DNA from: a virus | IMG/VR virus record: IMGVR_UViG_3300017437_000031 | Location: 1 to 24,435 of that record | Reading direction: 5' to 3' (one strand) | DNA: 24,435 nt | The notes under the pieces: generated by a model | What the model was told of the DNA's origin: nothing | The model's database searches: none | What the model saw: only the letters and a program-made list of their open reading frames with translations | In this document: piece by piece, positions 7,612-13,849 of the stretch | How positions within the stretch are numbered: position 1 is the stretch's first letter | How the letters are laid out: every line of letters starts with the position of its first letter | Program-made: the position numbers and the translations under genes

Positions 7612-9968
7612 TGGAAACTGTGTAGGGAGTTGTAAAATCATCTCTGATCTACGGCGAACGCTGAAATGCCAACGCCTCGCAAGCAGGGAAACCGTGCAGC
7701 GACAACGACTGAGCGAGATGACGCCAAAAGGTGAAGCAACAGTCTGAACATGGGGAAATACAACTCCATGAGAAGTCTCCGAAGCGGGACTTCCGTACAT
7801 TTACAACTACAAGTGTAGTAAAAATGTAGCGTAACATTGTGATACACAAGAAGCGTACAGCGGTCTGCTTTCATTCTCATTGCAGCAATGGAAGTTTGGT
7901 ATCCAGGCACGTGACCTGGAGGCCTTTACGCAGCAGTTATATATAGCGGCAGTCAGAAAACGTGAGCAGAACTTTGCGGAGCGACTATCGGTGGCCACCG
8001 CGGCTACCTATGTGCAGCAAAACGATACTGGGGCGAGAACGGTCGCTACCACTGGAGGTGATGGGATTGCGTTAATACCTAGCGCAATAAAAATTCTCTT
8101 TAATTTTCTTGAAAACCTAGCGATAGGCAACAAGGCGCAAGCAAGAGTAATCTGTGCAGCGTGAACGACTAAACAAGAGAACACCTGAAAAGGTGATGTG
8201 ATAGTCTGAACAGCACGAATAATCGTAAAAAATGTGCTGATAGAGACCCGAAGAGGTTTCTACGTCCTTTGATAAAGTAGTTGAACAAAGGGGCGATCTT
8301 CTAAAAGATGCCAATCTTCAAAAACAATTACGAGAGTTGTTTGAAGATTTCAAAGGAAAGTAACAAATTGTTGGAAGCGCGGCTCACACTCGCGAAGACG
8401 GTAAATATGTACTGCCGTCATACTCTATAACTTGTTATGTATAAAGAGTAGTTTCGCAAAAAGTTCTTTGAAAATTTACCCTAGGCAATAAAATCTTCTC
8501 TGATCAATGTGGAAACTCTTCATTGGTTGTACGGCAATACAATCATTAAGACAACCACCTACAAGTAAGATTACAAGACAAATCCGTGAATACTGGCGTC
8601 AAAGACTTACAGTAGCAGAGACTAAGTGAGAAGACACCCTGCAAGAGGGTGAAGCGATAGTCCGAACTTATAGGAAACTATAAGAAGAAGGCAGAAATGT
8701 CCTTCTCCACTTTTAATAAGTGAGCAACAAAAATGGGTACTGCCTGGGGGAACTTGGTAACCGATGGGACGACGACCAACATGGATTTGGTGTGCACTTT
8801 CGCTTAAACATTGTTCTTTACAATGCGAAAGTCAAAAATTCAAAGTTCATGTAAAATCTCTACTGATTTCATGGAAACCCTGAAGATTCATAACTCAACA
8901 TAGGCAAACACATGCAACCTATCAACTATGAAAAAAAGGCAACCAGATGCAAGCAAACTCCTGTTTTTTTAGCCTATATTGCTGGAATCATTGACGGTGA
9001 GGGAAGTATCTTTATCGCAAAGGTGCTCAACAAAAAAAGTGGAACATGGCAACATATCCTTCGCGTTACATGTGGTATGTGTGATGAAGCGCCAATCAGA
9101 TTGATTCGTGGTGCGTTCAACTACAACAGCCGTACGTGTCTCTATCGTCAAGGTAGGAAAGAATCATATCGCCCAATCTACCAGTGGATTATTTCTGGGC
9201 CGATGGCACTGAATTTTCTACGTAAGATAGAGCCGTATCTCTTGGTAAAAAGAAAACAGGCATTACTAGGAATCAAGTTTCAAGAAGATAAAAACAACGG
9301 AAGATCTAACACGTCTGGTGGAAGAAAAGTTTCTGGTGGCACGCTCAATGAGCGAGAAAAAGATTATCTTCAAATGAAAGTATTAAATGGTACAGTTTTG
9401 CAGCAGCAACGACTAAGTGTAGAGACCACCGAAGAGGTGGAAGCGATAGTCTGAACTCGTAAGAAATTACGAGAAGGAAACCCGAAGAGGTTTTCTCACC
9501 CTTTATTGGGGAGTAACAACATTGTATGAATACGACGCGCATCGTGCGGCACTCCGCACCGCGTCACTCATAGTAGACCCGCGTGGCAACCCGATGGACT
9601 TGGAACCTTCTTTGTTCATCTTCCGCCGAGGGTCAGCGTCATACTTCCGCGCCCAGGAAATCTTGGGAGCCGTGAAGAAGGGACAGCTTCCTGGTGGTAA
9701 CGACAACGATGGTTCTGGAGTACCAGCATTCAAAATCCTCGCATTGCCCTACATGACCAACGCGGCAAACGCCTATTGGTTTGGGCTGGACGAGCGATAC
9801 AAGAATGCTAAGTATGGCCTTCAGTACCTTGAATCACAGCCGATTAGTTTGGATCCAGTACACGTCGTGTATCGGACAAAAGAGATCCAATGGACGGTGC
9901 AACATCTTTATGCCTGGGGGCACAATGATTCGCGTCCTTGGATAATTTCGGAAGGGGATAATTCCTGA
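7377..9968 (+). CDS. Major capsid protein, five exons, interrupted by four group I introns
   Basis: Spliced join: 7377-7611, 7842-8072, 8371-8402, 8736-8786, 9525-9968, giving 993 nt and 330 aa. No single frame encodes it: stops occur inside each intron. After excision the product reads through MPFLLDQAADLTNKAIQKIW, GFDQLY|TQEAYSGLLSF, WKFGIQARDLEAF, GGDGIA|FGSAAHTREDG|GTAW, TTTNMD|YEYDAHRAALRTAS and VDPRGNPMDLE, where bars mark junctions. These match in order and spacing my memory of an HK97-fold-type capsid family of about 330 aa, so the cut sites are well constrained. The protein forms the head shell. The scaffold gene upstream and GroES in the operon fit. Main uncertainty: junction 1 by one or two bases. 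Confidence 0.88.
7612..7841 (+). ncRNA. Group I intron 1 of the capsid gene
   Basis: 230 nt, no ORF. P1 is exon CAACTCT (7605-7611) with GGAGTTG (7626-7632). P10 is GTGTA (7620-7624) with exon-2 TACAC (7843-7847). P3 is TCATCTC (7638-7644) with GAGATGA (7715-7721). P7 is GACT (7707-7710) with AGTC (7741-7744), within the diagnostic CAACGACT...AGTCTGAAC. P6 is capped by GAAA (GCAGG/CCGTGC), P9 is CATGG/CCATG and P9.1 carries CCGAAG. The intron ends in G. An alternative pair of sites (after 7612 and after 7839) keeps the frame but adds one residue. Confidence 0.88.
7842..8072 (+). CDS. Capsid gene exon 2
   Basis: 231 nt, codons 79-155 plus the first base of codon 156. It encodes YTQEAYSGLLSF through GGDGIA and includes the WKFGIQ segment. 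Its open frame continues to a TGA at 8162-8164, well into the next intron. It has no start codon of its own at its real 5' end. Confidence 0.85.
8073..8370 (+). ncRNA. Group I intron 2 of the capsid gene
   Basis: 298 nt. P1 is exon ATTGCGT (8066-8072) with GCGCAAT (8082-8088), a perfect 7 bp with U.G at the splice site. P3 is TTCTCTT (8094-8100) with AAGAGAA (8175-8181). P7 is GACT (8167-8170) with AGTC (8203-8206). P8 is CACCT/AGGTG and P9.1 is GAGACC-CGAAGA-GGTTTC. The 3' domain carries an extra long hairpin (AATCTTCA / TGAAGATT) enclosed by CCTTTG/CAAAGG. The intron ends AACAAATTG, like introns 1, 4 and the fibre intron. No endonuclease ORF remains. Confidence 0.92.
8371..8402 (+). CDS. 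Capsid gene exon 3 (32-nt mini-exon)
   Basis: With the T carried over from exon 2 it encodes 11 residues, FGSAAHTREDG, which bridge GGDGIA and GTAWGNLV without gap or overlap. The exon is bounded by the intron 2 terminal G (8370) and by the U of the intron 3 P1 helix (8402). It is far too short to be found as an ORF. Confidence 0.88.
8403..8735 (+). ncRNA. Group I intron 3 of the capsid gene
   Basis: 333 nt. P1 is exon GACGGT (8397-8402) with GCCGTC (8414-8419), U.G at the splice site. P10 is GTACT (8409-8413) with exon-4 GGTAC (8736-8740), directly adjacent to the P1 guide. P3 is TCTTCTC (8494-8500) with GAGAAGA (8628-8634). P7 is GACT (8620-8623) with AGTC (8659-8662), here AGTCCGAAC instead of AGTCTGAAC. 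P8 is CACCCT/AGGGTG and P9 is CTTATAG-GAAA-CTATAAG. A P2-like hairpin (ACTCT/AGAGT) follows P1. No ORF is present. Confidence 0.92.
8736..8786 (+). CDS. Capsid gene exon 4 (51-nt mini-exon)
   Basis: Exactly 17 codons in phase 0, GTAWGNLVTDGTTTNMD. It starts after the terminal G of intron 3 and ends at the T of GAT, which is the U of the next P1 helix. The apparent open frame continues for another seven codons to TAA, but those bases are intron 4. Confidence 0.88.
8787..9524 (+). ncRNA. Group I intron 4 of the capsid gene, carrying a LAGLIDADG ORF
   Basis: 738 nt. P1 is exon ACATGGAT (8779-8786) with GTTCATGT (8845-8852), 8 bp with U.G at the splice site. P10 is ATTCA (8838-8842) with exon-5 TGAAT (9527-9531). 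A large hairpin in L1 (ACTTTCGC/GCGAAAGT, then CATTGT/ACAATG) brings the guide close. P3 is TCTCTAC (8857-8863) with GTAGAGA (9419-9425). P7 is GACT (9411-9414) with AGTC (9448-9451). P8 is CCACC/GGTGG, P9 CTCGT/ACGAG, P9.1 AACC-CGAAGA-GGTT. The nuclease ORF fills the region between the P3 5' strand and P7, probably the P6 loop. The intron ends AACAACATTG. Confidence 0.93.
8912..9454 (+). CDS. Intron-encoded LAGLIDADG homing endonuclease
   Basis: 180 aa with one LAGLIDADG helix, LAYIAGIIDGEG (residues 20-31), ending in the acidic pair region that binds the catalytic metal. One motif and this length suggest a homodimer of the I-CreI type. It should cut intron-less capsid alleles near the exon 4/exon 5 junction and so drive homing of its host intron. 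The C-terminal 20 or so residues are translated from the catalytic core (P3', P7, P8), and the TGA stop lies within the conserved AGTCTGA of P7. The ATG has only a weak AGG upstream. Codon use is more A-rich than the neighbouring capsid exons, as expected for a mobile gene. Confidence 0.92.
   Translation: MQPINYEKKATRCKQTPVFLAYIAGIIDGEGSIFIAKVLNKKSGTWQHILRVTCGMCDEAPIRLIRGAFNYNSRTCLYRQGRKESYRPIYQWIISGPMALNFLRKIEPYLLVKRKQALLGIKFQEDKNNGRSNTSGGRKVSGGTLNEREKDYLQMKVLNGTVLQQQRLSVETTEEVEAIV
9525..9968 (+). CDS. Capsid gene exon 5
   Basis: Codons 184-330 and the TGA stop. It encodes YEYDAHRAALRTASLIVDP, then RRGSASYFRAQEILGAVKKG, GLQYLESQPISLDP and a C-terminal GHNDSRPW. These segments look like the second half of an HK97-fold capsid protein. 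It starts after the terminal G of intron 4 in phase 0. Confidence 0.88.
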   Translation, partial: YEYDAHRAALRTASLIVDPRGNPMDLEPSLFIFRRGSASYFRAQEILGAVKKGQLPGGNDNDGSGVPAFKILALPYMTNAANAYWFGLDERYKNAKYGLQYLESQPISLDPVHVVYRTKEIQWTVQHLYAWGHNDSRPWIISEGDNS

Positions 9969-9973
9969 TTTTC

Positions 9974-10048
9974 GGCTAATTATAGCCAATTTCAAGGAGT
10001 GGTGATGGCAATTATAAAGTTGGGGTGGGTAGCTAGTTTATCCACCCC
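9974..10048 (+). terminator. Two hairpins in the capsid-HNH gap, terminator-like
   Basis: GGCTA-ATTA-TAGCC (9974-9987) starts six bases after the capsid stop. An 11-bp stem runs from 10022 (GGGGTGGG) to 10048 (TCCACCCC) with a CTAGT loop. A T5 run occurs only about 17 nt later, so intrinsic termination is possible but not typical. The stem could also limit or time expression of the HNH gene. Confidence 0.35.
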
Positions 10049-10082
10049 TCCACCACATAACATATTTTTAACTAGCAAGAAT

Positions 10083-10610
10083 ATGAGAATCCATTACAAA
10101 GATTGTCTCATTTGTGGAAGTAGATTTTGGAAAAAAATAACTACTTCAAAAAATGAATGGGACAACCAAACAAAATACTGCTCTCGTCAATGTTATTGGG
10201 AAGCAAGAAAGGGCGGCATAAAATATCCCGCTTACTGGAAGAGTAAACATCTGCCTGAAGATTACCGAAAAAGAATAAGTGAGACCTGTAAACGCAAAGG
10301 CATCAAGCCAAAAATTATCTCGGTAAGATACGGAAAAGATAATAACAAGTGGAAAGGTGGAATCACGCCACCTTACGCTAAAATACGGCACTCATTTGAG
10401 TATAAACAATGGCGTAAGGCAGTATTTAAGCGTGATAATTGGACATGTCAGATGTGTGGTGCACAAAACGTGATACTCAACACAGACCATATAAAACCAT
10501 TTGCCCTATACCCTAAATTACGGATGAACTTGGCAAATGGACGAACGCTCTGTGTACCGTGTCATCAAAGTGTACCGACTACTGGCTTAAATCAGTGGAC
10601 AAAAAGATAA
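10083..10610 (+). CDS. Free-standing HNH homing endonuclease
   Basis: 175 aa. The N-terminus has a four-Cys zinc motif, CLIC (C8, C11) and CSRQC (C33, C37), typical of HNH-associated DNA-binding modules. A basic linker follows (KRISETCKRKGIKPK). The C-terminal HNH fold has CQMC, the catalytic-type NTDHIKPF, an Asn in RMNLANG and CVPCH. It would nick or cut a phage target to promote its own spread. A same-frame ATG at 10005 with a good AAGGAG site (9994-9999) would add 26 residues that do not resemble HNH proteins and would cover the strong 10022-10048 hairpin, so 10083 is chosen tentatively. It is A/T-richer than the neighbouring genes. Confidence 0.87.
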   Translation: MRIHYKDCLICGSRFWKKITTSKNEWDNQTKYCSRQCYWEARKGGIKYPAYWKSKHLPEDYRKRISETCKRKGIKPKIISVRYGKDNNKWKGGITPPYAKIRHSFEYKQWRKAVFKRDNWTCQMCGAQNVILNTDHIKPFALYPKLRMNLANGRTLCVPCHQSVPTTGLNQWTKR

Positions 10611-10615
10611 CGTAT

Positions 10616-10671
10616 CTGGGTGGTAGCTCCCGTAAGTGGGGGAGGAGGGCAAGTCTCCTCCCCCTGCCCAG
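10616..10671 (+). promoter_or_regulatory. Strong hairpin in the fibre-gene leader
   Basis: GGGGGAGGAG (10638-10647) and CTCCTCCCCC (10655-10664) form a perfect 10-bp GC-rich stem with a 7-nt loop. CTGGG (10616-10620) and CCCAG (10667-10671) can enclose it. No T tract follows, so termination is not supported. The rest of the 191-nt gap to the fibre ATG has a second hairpin (GGTGGTGT...ACACCCACC, about 10750-10770) and AAGGAG too far from the ATG to act normally. Confidence 0.4.
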
Positions 10672-10801
10672 AGAGCTAAACTTGCCTAATGCTCTTAGAA
10701 GCAATTATTAACCTTTTCTCTGGGCTACCTTTGATTCCTAGTCAAGGGAGGTGGTGTGGCAACACCCACCGTTTGGCAAAGGAGAAAATAACTTCTAGGA
10801 T

Positions 10802-10987
10802 ATGGCAATTCATGATGGATTCCCCGTCGTACGGGGAAAATCATTTTACGCGAATGGACGGTCGCAAGGAGATGGGCGCGGGTCATTTTATTTCTTTGAC
10901 GCCCAGGAAGGAACTGATCCACTAGCAACAGCGACAACGCGCGGACTCTTTGTGGATTCAACTAACCGTCTCTCGTACTGGAACGGT
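10802..10987 (+). CDS. Fibre gene exon 1
   Basis: 62 codons in phase 0, MAIHDGFPVVRGKSFYANGR through LSYWNG. The open frame continues for one codon to a TAG in the intron. The exon ends AACGGT, which pairs with the intron guide GCCGTT at 10996-11001. Confidence 0.85.
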
Positions 10988-13766
10988 AGATAGTTGCCGT
11001 TAAAAAATCCTCTCTGATATACGGCGAAAATCTTGAAGAAGATAACGCCTCGCAAGGTTCCTCACAAGGTGATACCGGCGACAACGACTGAGCGAGAGGA
11101 GCGCAGAAATGCGTATGCAACAGTCTGAACACGGACAATAACAATAAGAAATCCGTGAGAGATACCCGAAGAGGTGTCTCCGCTCGTTGACAACTAATGC
11201 TTGGTTAATACTGACAGGAGCGATTTGAAACATGGTTTTAGGTAGAAAAGATATATCTTTGCTCAACAAAATAAAGCATTAGTTGACGAGTAGTAACATA
11301 TTGACATCTACGGTGCGCTTGACTGGAGAAGGCGGCGTGGCGACAACGTGGGAAGGTCTTTACGCGGTAGACGCGACCTTTGCGTTGACAGCCGCGACAT
11401 GGACAATTACACAATCGGCAGCCGCGGCACTCCTAACGCTCAACAAAACGAACGTCGGGGCAGGAGCAGTCATCGCAATCACTAACTCTGGCACAGGCGA
11501 CGACATCACGGGAAACGCCGGCAACTGGTCAGTGACAGCAGGAGGGGCTATCTCTGTTGTGTCGGTGACCTCAACTGGAGCAATCACCTGTACAGCAATT
11601 TCAGATAACGCTGCGGGAGCCACACTTCAGGTTGATGGCAACGCGGGAGGTGGGGTGGACATTGGCTCTATCTCTACTGGTGGTATCACGCTTGGCCGAG
11701 CGACAACGATTACGACTGGCGGGCTTACGGTCACTGACACAGGAATTACGGTCTCTGATGGCATTACGGATTTGATTGACAACTCCAACGTGCTGTCAGG
11801 CCTTCGGTTGACCAACAACACCGTGACAACCTTTGGGGCTGGTGGCGCGTCCACTGGCGTGGCGTTGCTTCGTTCCACCTCACTGACGACTGGCTCGCTT
11901 CTCTCGCTTCAGTTGGCAGAAGGAGCGTTAGTTGGTGGATTTTATTTAAGGTGTTTTGACACCACTGGCGGCGCTGATGTATTTACCGTCGGAGAAGATG
12001 GAGCAGCCGTCATCACTGGGTTAGAAGGGTCAAACATGCTGACGGTGACTGCTGGCGATGTGGTTGTTTCTGATGGTTCACTTCTCATTACTGACGATGA
12101 TAACGCGGCCTCATTCAGCGTCACCAACAATACCGCTACCACGGCGAATGTCATCGCCTTTCAAGGTTCAGGCGTCTTTACGGGGACGGGGACAAGCGCG
12201 TTTGTGTCCATTGAGCCGTCTGGCTTGACTACGGGCACGATCATTGACTTGACTTCAGCGACATTGACATCAGGCAACGGCATCACCATGACTCTGGCTG
12301 GGTTGACAAGTGGCGTTGGCCTCTCAATCACGGCAGCCGCGGCAACCACCTCAGCGGGTGTTGTAACAATTAACTCAACCATCACCTCAGGAAGTCAGTT
12401 ACTTATCACTGGTGGCGGCGCCGGCATGCTTGTCGGTGGCACAAACATTGAAGTAGTAATGGGTGCGGCAGTGACCGGCACGGGACTTTCTATTACGAAT
12501 ATTGGTGTGTACACTGGCGCGTCTGGGATTCTTGATATTGATGCTGACTCGCTGACAACGGGACGGGTGGTAGACATACTTTGTGGTGATATTACAACAG
12601 GCCGCGCGCTCTCCATTGACATGGGGAATGGCGTCTATACGGGCACAGGCGCGGTGGTGATTACGGGTACTGGTGTCACAACTGGCGTTGTCTTTGTGCT
12701 TACGGGCAACGGTGTCATTACAGGCGCAGGACGATTAGCGTCATTTACCTCAACAGGATTAGTTGATGGGGTCGCCGTTGAACATACCTACTCGGCAATG
12801 ACCACGGGGACGGGTGAGCAATTTGTCTGTGATGCGCTTACCACGGGAAACATCCTGTCGCTCACCTCTACGGGAGTGGTTATAACCACGGGTGAAGTTC
12901 TAAACATCGTGGCAAACTCTGCTACGACGTCTACTGGCTTGCTCCGAATCTCTGGCACCGCTCTCACTGATGGATGGTGTGGGCAATTTACTGGCGGTGG
13001 GGCAAACATCACTGCGACTGGCGGCGTGCTTGACCTTGTCTGTGGCGCGTCTACTACAGGAGGCGGTCTTCGGGTTGTCTCAACTGGTGCTTATGTTGGT
13101 ACCGTTGGATTGTTAACCTTAACAGCTAATACGGCAGCGACTGGAGTGCTCGCAGTCATCACGGGAAACGGGCTTACGACCGGCACGGGGCTTCTGGTTA
13201 CGTCGTCTGGAACCATGACATCTGCTGGTGAAGGTCTTGTTAATATCGTTGGTTCAGGCATCACGACTGGTTTTGGACTCAAGATTGACTTGACTGAAGC
13301 AACGCTGACCACAGGTTTCTACCTCAACTGCTTCGATGACACGGCAGTCGCGTCAGTGTTTTCTGTTGGTGAAGACGGTGTTACCACGATTGCTGGTGCA
13401 GCTAGTACCACGGTACTTGCCTTAACTGCTGGCAACGCGGTGCTTTCGGCTGGTTTTGTACGCACCACACGTCAAGCCGTTACACTTGGTGTCGCAGCTG
13501 CTACATTCGCAGCTACAAGTAACGTGGTTGAGGTAACTGGTGATGGCGGTGGCAACAGTGTCACGACCATTACCGGTGGCGGTTCAGGGATGGTCATCAC
13601 GCTCATTTTCGTTGATGGCAACGTGACGATTGTCAATGACAACACTCACGCTGCTAACACGATTGACTTAGTCGGCGCAAACACGACGTTTGCTGACGAC
13701 GCAACCCTAACGCTTGTCCATGATGGGACGGCATGGTACGAGGTGGCGCGGTCGGTGAATGCTTAA
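10802..13766 (+). CDS. Large beta-repeat fibre or head/tail surface protein, interrupted by a group I intron
   Basis: Spliced join 10802-10987 and 11304-13766, 882 aa. The junction reads LSYWNG|TSTVRLTGEGG in phase 0. After a 75-residue N-terminal part, the protein is made of many short repeats rich in Thr, Gly, Ser, Val, Ile and Ala (LTTGxxLxL, TGTGLxI, GVYTGxGxL), spaced about 15-20 residues. This is typical of a beta-solenoid or fibre shaft. A longer duplication reads GFYLRCFD...FTVGEDG and GFYLNCFD...FSVGEDG near the start and end of the shaft. The C-terminal end (VTIVNDNTHAANTIDLVG...LVHDGTAWYEVARS) resembles compact fibre-tip domains. A virion surface role is likely; whether it is on head or tail is not decided. 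Confidence 0.8.
10988..11303 (+). ncRNA. Group I intron of the fibre gene
   Basis: 316 nt, no ORF. P1 is exon AACGGT (10982-10987) with GCCGTT (10996-11001), U.G at the splice site. P3 is TCCTCTC (11008-11014) with GAGAGGA (11094-11100). P7 is GACT (11086-11089) with AGTC (11122-11125). P8 is GCGCA-GAAA-TGCGT-like, P9 ACGGA/TCCGT and P9.1 GAGATACC-CGAAGA-GGTGTCTC. An extra 12-bp P9.2 stem pairs 11191-11202 with 11274-11285. It ends AACATATTG. Its core (TACGGCG, CGCCTCGCAAG, GGCGACAACGACTGAGCGAGA) is nearly the same as capsid intron 1, so the two are recent relatives. Confidence 0.93.
11304..13766 (+). CDS. Fibre gene exon 2
   Basis: 820 codons plus TAA, starting TSTVRLTGEGG after the intron terminal G in phase 0. 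It contains the whole repetitive shaft and the C-terminal domain. The in-frame ATG-less stretch 11283-11303 belongs to the intron. Confidence 0.85.
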   Translation, partial: TSTVRLTGEGGVATTWEGLYAVDATFALTAATWTITQSAAAALLTLNKTNVGAGAVIAITNSGTGDDITGNAGNWSVTAGGAISVVSVTSTGAITCTAISDNAAGATLQVDGNAGGGVDIGSISTGGITLGRATTITTGGLTVTDTGITVSDGITDLIDNSNVLSGLRLTNNTVTTFGAGGASTGVALLRSTSLTTGSLLSLQLAEGALVGGFYLRCFDTTGGADVFTVGEDGAAVITGLEGSNMLTVTAGDVVVSDGSLLITDDDNAASFSVTNNTATTANVIAFQGSGVFTGTGTSAFVSIEPSGLTTGTIIDLTSATLTSGNGITMTLAGLTSGVGLSITAAAATTSAGVVTINSTITSGSQLLITGGGAGMLVGGTNIEVVMGAAVTGTGLSITNIGVYTGASGILDIDADSLTTGRVVDILCGDITTGRALSIDMGNGVYTGTGAVVITGTGVTTGVVFVLTGNGVITGAGRLASFTSTGLVDGVAVEHTYSAMTTGTGEQFVCDALTTGNILSLTSTGVVITTGEVLNIVANSATTSTGLLRISGTALTDGWCGQFTGGGANITATGGVLDLVCGASTTGGGLRVVSTGAYVGTVGLLTLTANTAATGVLAVITGNGLTTGTGLLVTSSGTMTSAGEGLVNIVGSGITTGFGLKIDLTEATLTTGFYLNCFDDTAVASVFSVGEDGVTTIAGAASTTVLALTAGNAVLSAGFVRTTRQAVTLGVAAATFAATSNVVEVTGDGGGNSVTTITGGGSGMVITLIFVDGNVTIVNDNTHAANTIDLVGANTTFADDATLTLVHDGTAWYEVARSVNA

Positions 13767-13776
13767 TTATTAAGTT

Positions 13777-13841
13777 GTTACTCGCTCCTCTTTTCTTCTC
13801 ACACCCGCGCGTTAGCGCAAGATGAGGGGAGGAGCAGTAAC
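13777..13841 (+). promoter_or_regulatory. Long stem-loop between fibre gene and next small gene
   Basis: GTTACTCGCTCCTC (13777-13790) pairs with GAGGAGCAGTAAC (13829-13841), 13 bp with one bulge. It encloses a GCGC-GTTA-GCGC hairpin (13807-13818). It fills the 83-nt gap and ends 8 nt before the next ATG (context TTCT-ATG, no SD). The pyrimidine run TCTTTTCTTCTC lies in the loop, so it is not a standard terminator. Confidence 0.45.
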
Positions 13842-13849
13842 TTAATTCT

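Noticed and set aside
7612-7625. Stop-codon readthrough or recoding of TAG at the end of exon 1
   Set aside because: The sequence after the stop is an intron core, and TAG, TGA and TAA all serve as normal stops elsewhere.
7638-8314. Minus-strand ORFs across introns 1 and 2
   Set aside because: They are antisense to intron RNA and capsid exons and show no domain or ribosome site.
8787-8812. 5' splice site of intron 4 after ACT (8801) or GCT (8810)
   Set aside because: These leave extra residues before YEYDAH and have no U.G-ended P1. The site after GAT (8786) gives an 8-bp P1 and the expected MD|YEYDA join.
7377-9968. Capsid gene as a pseudogene or as several separate small genes
   Set aside because: Every interruption coincides with a complete group I core, and excision restores one uninterrupted frame with the right spacing, which decay would not produce.
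10616-10671. Rho-independent terminator
   Set aside because: The stem is excellent but there is no T run after it, so a leader structure is more likely.
11360-13312. Series of minus-strand Val/Pro/Thr-rich ORFs
   Set aside because: They are mirror frames of the repetitive, stop-poor fibre gene; none has independent coding signals.
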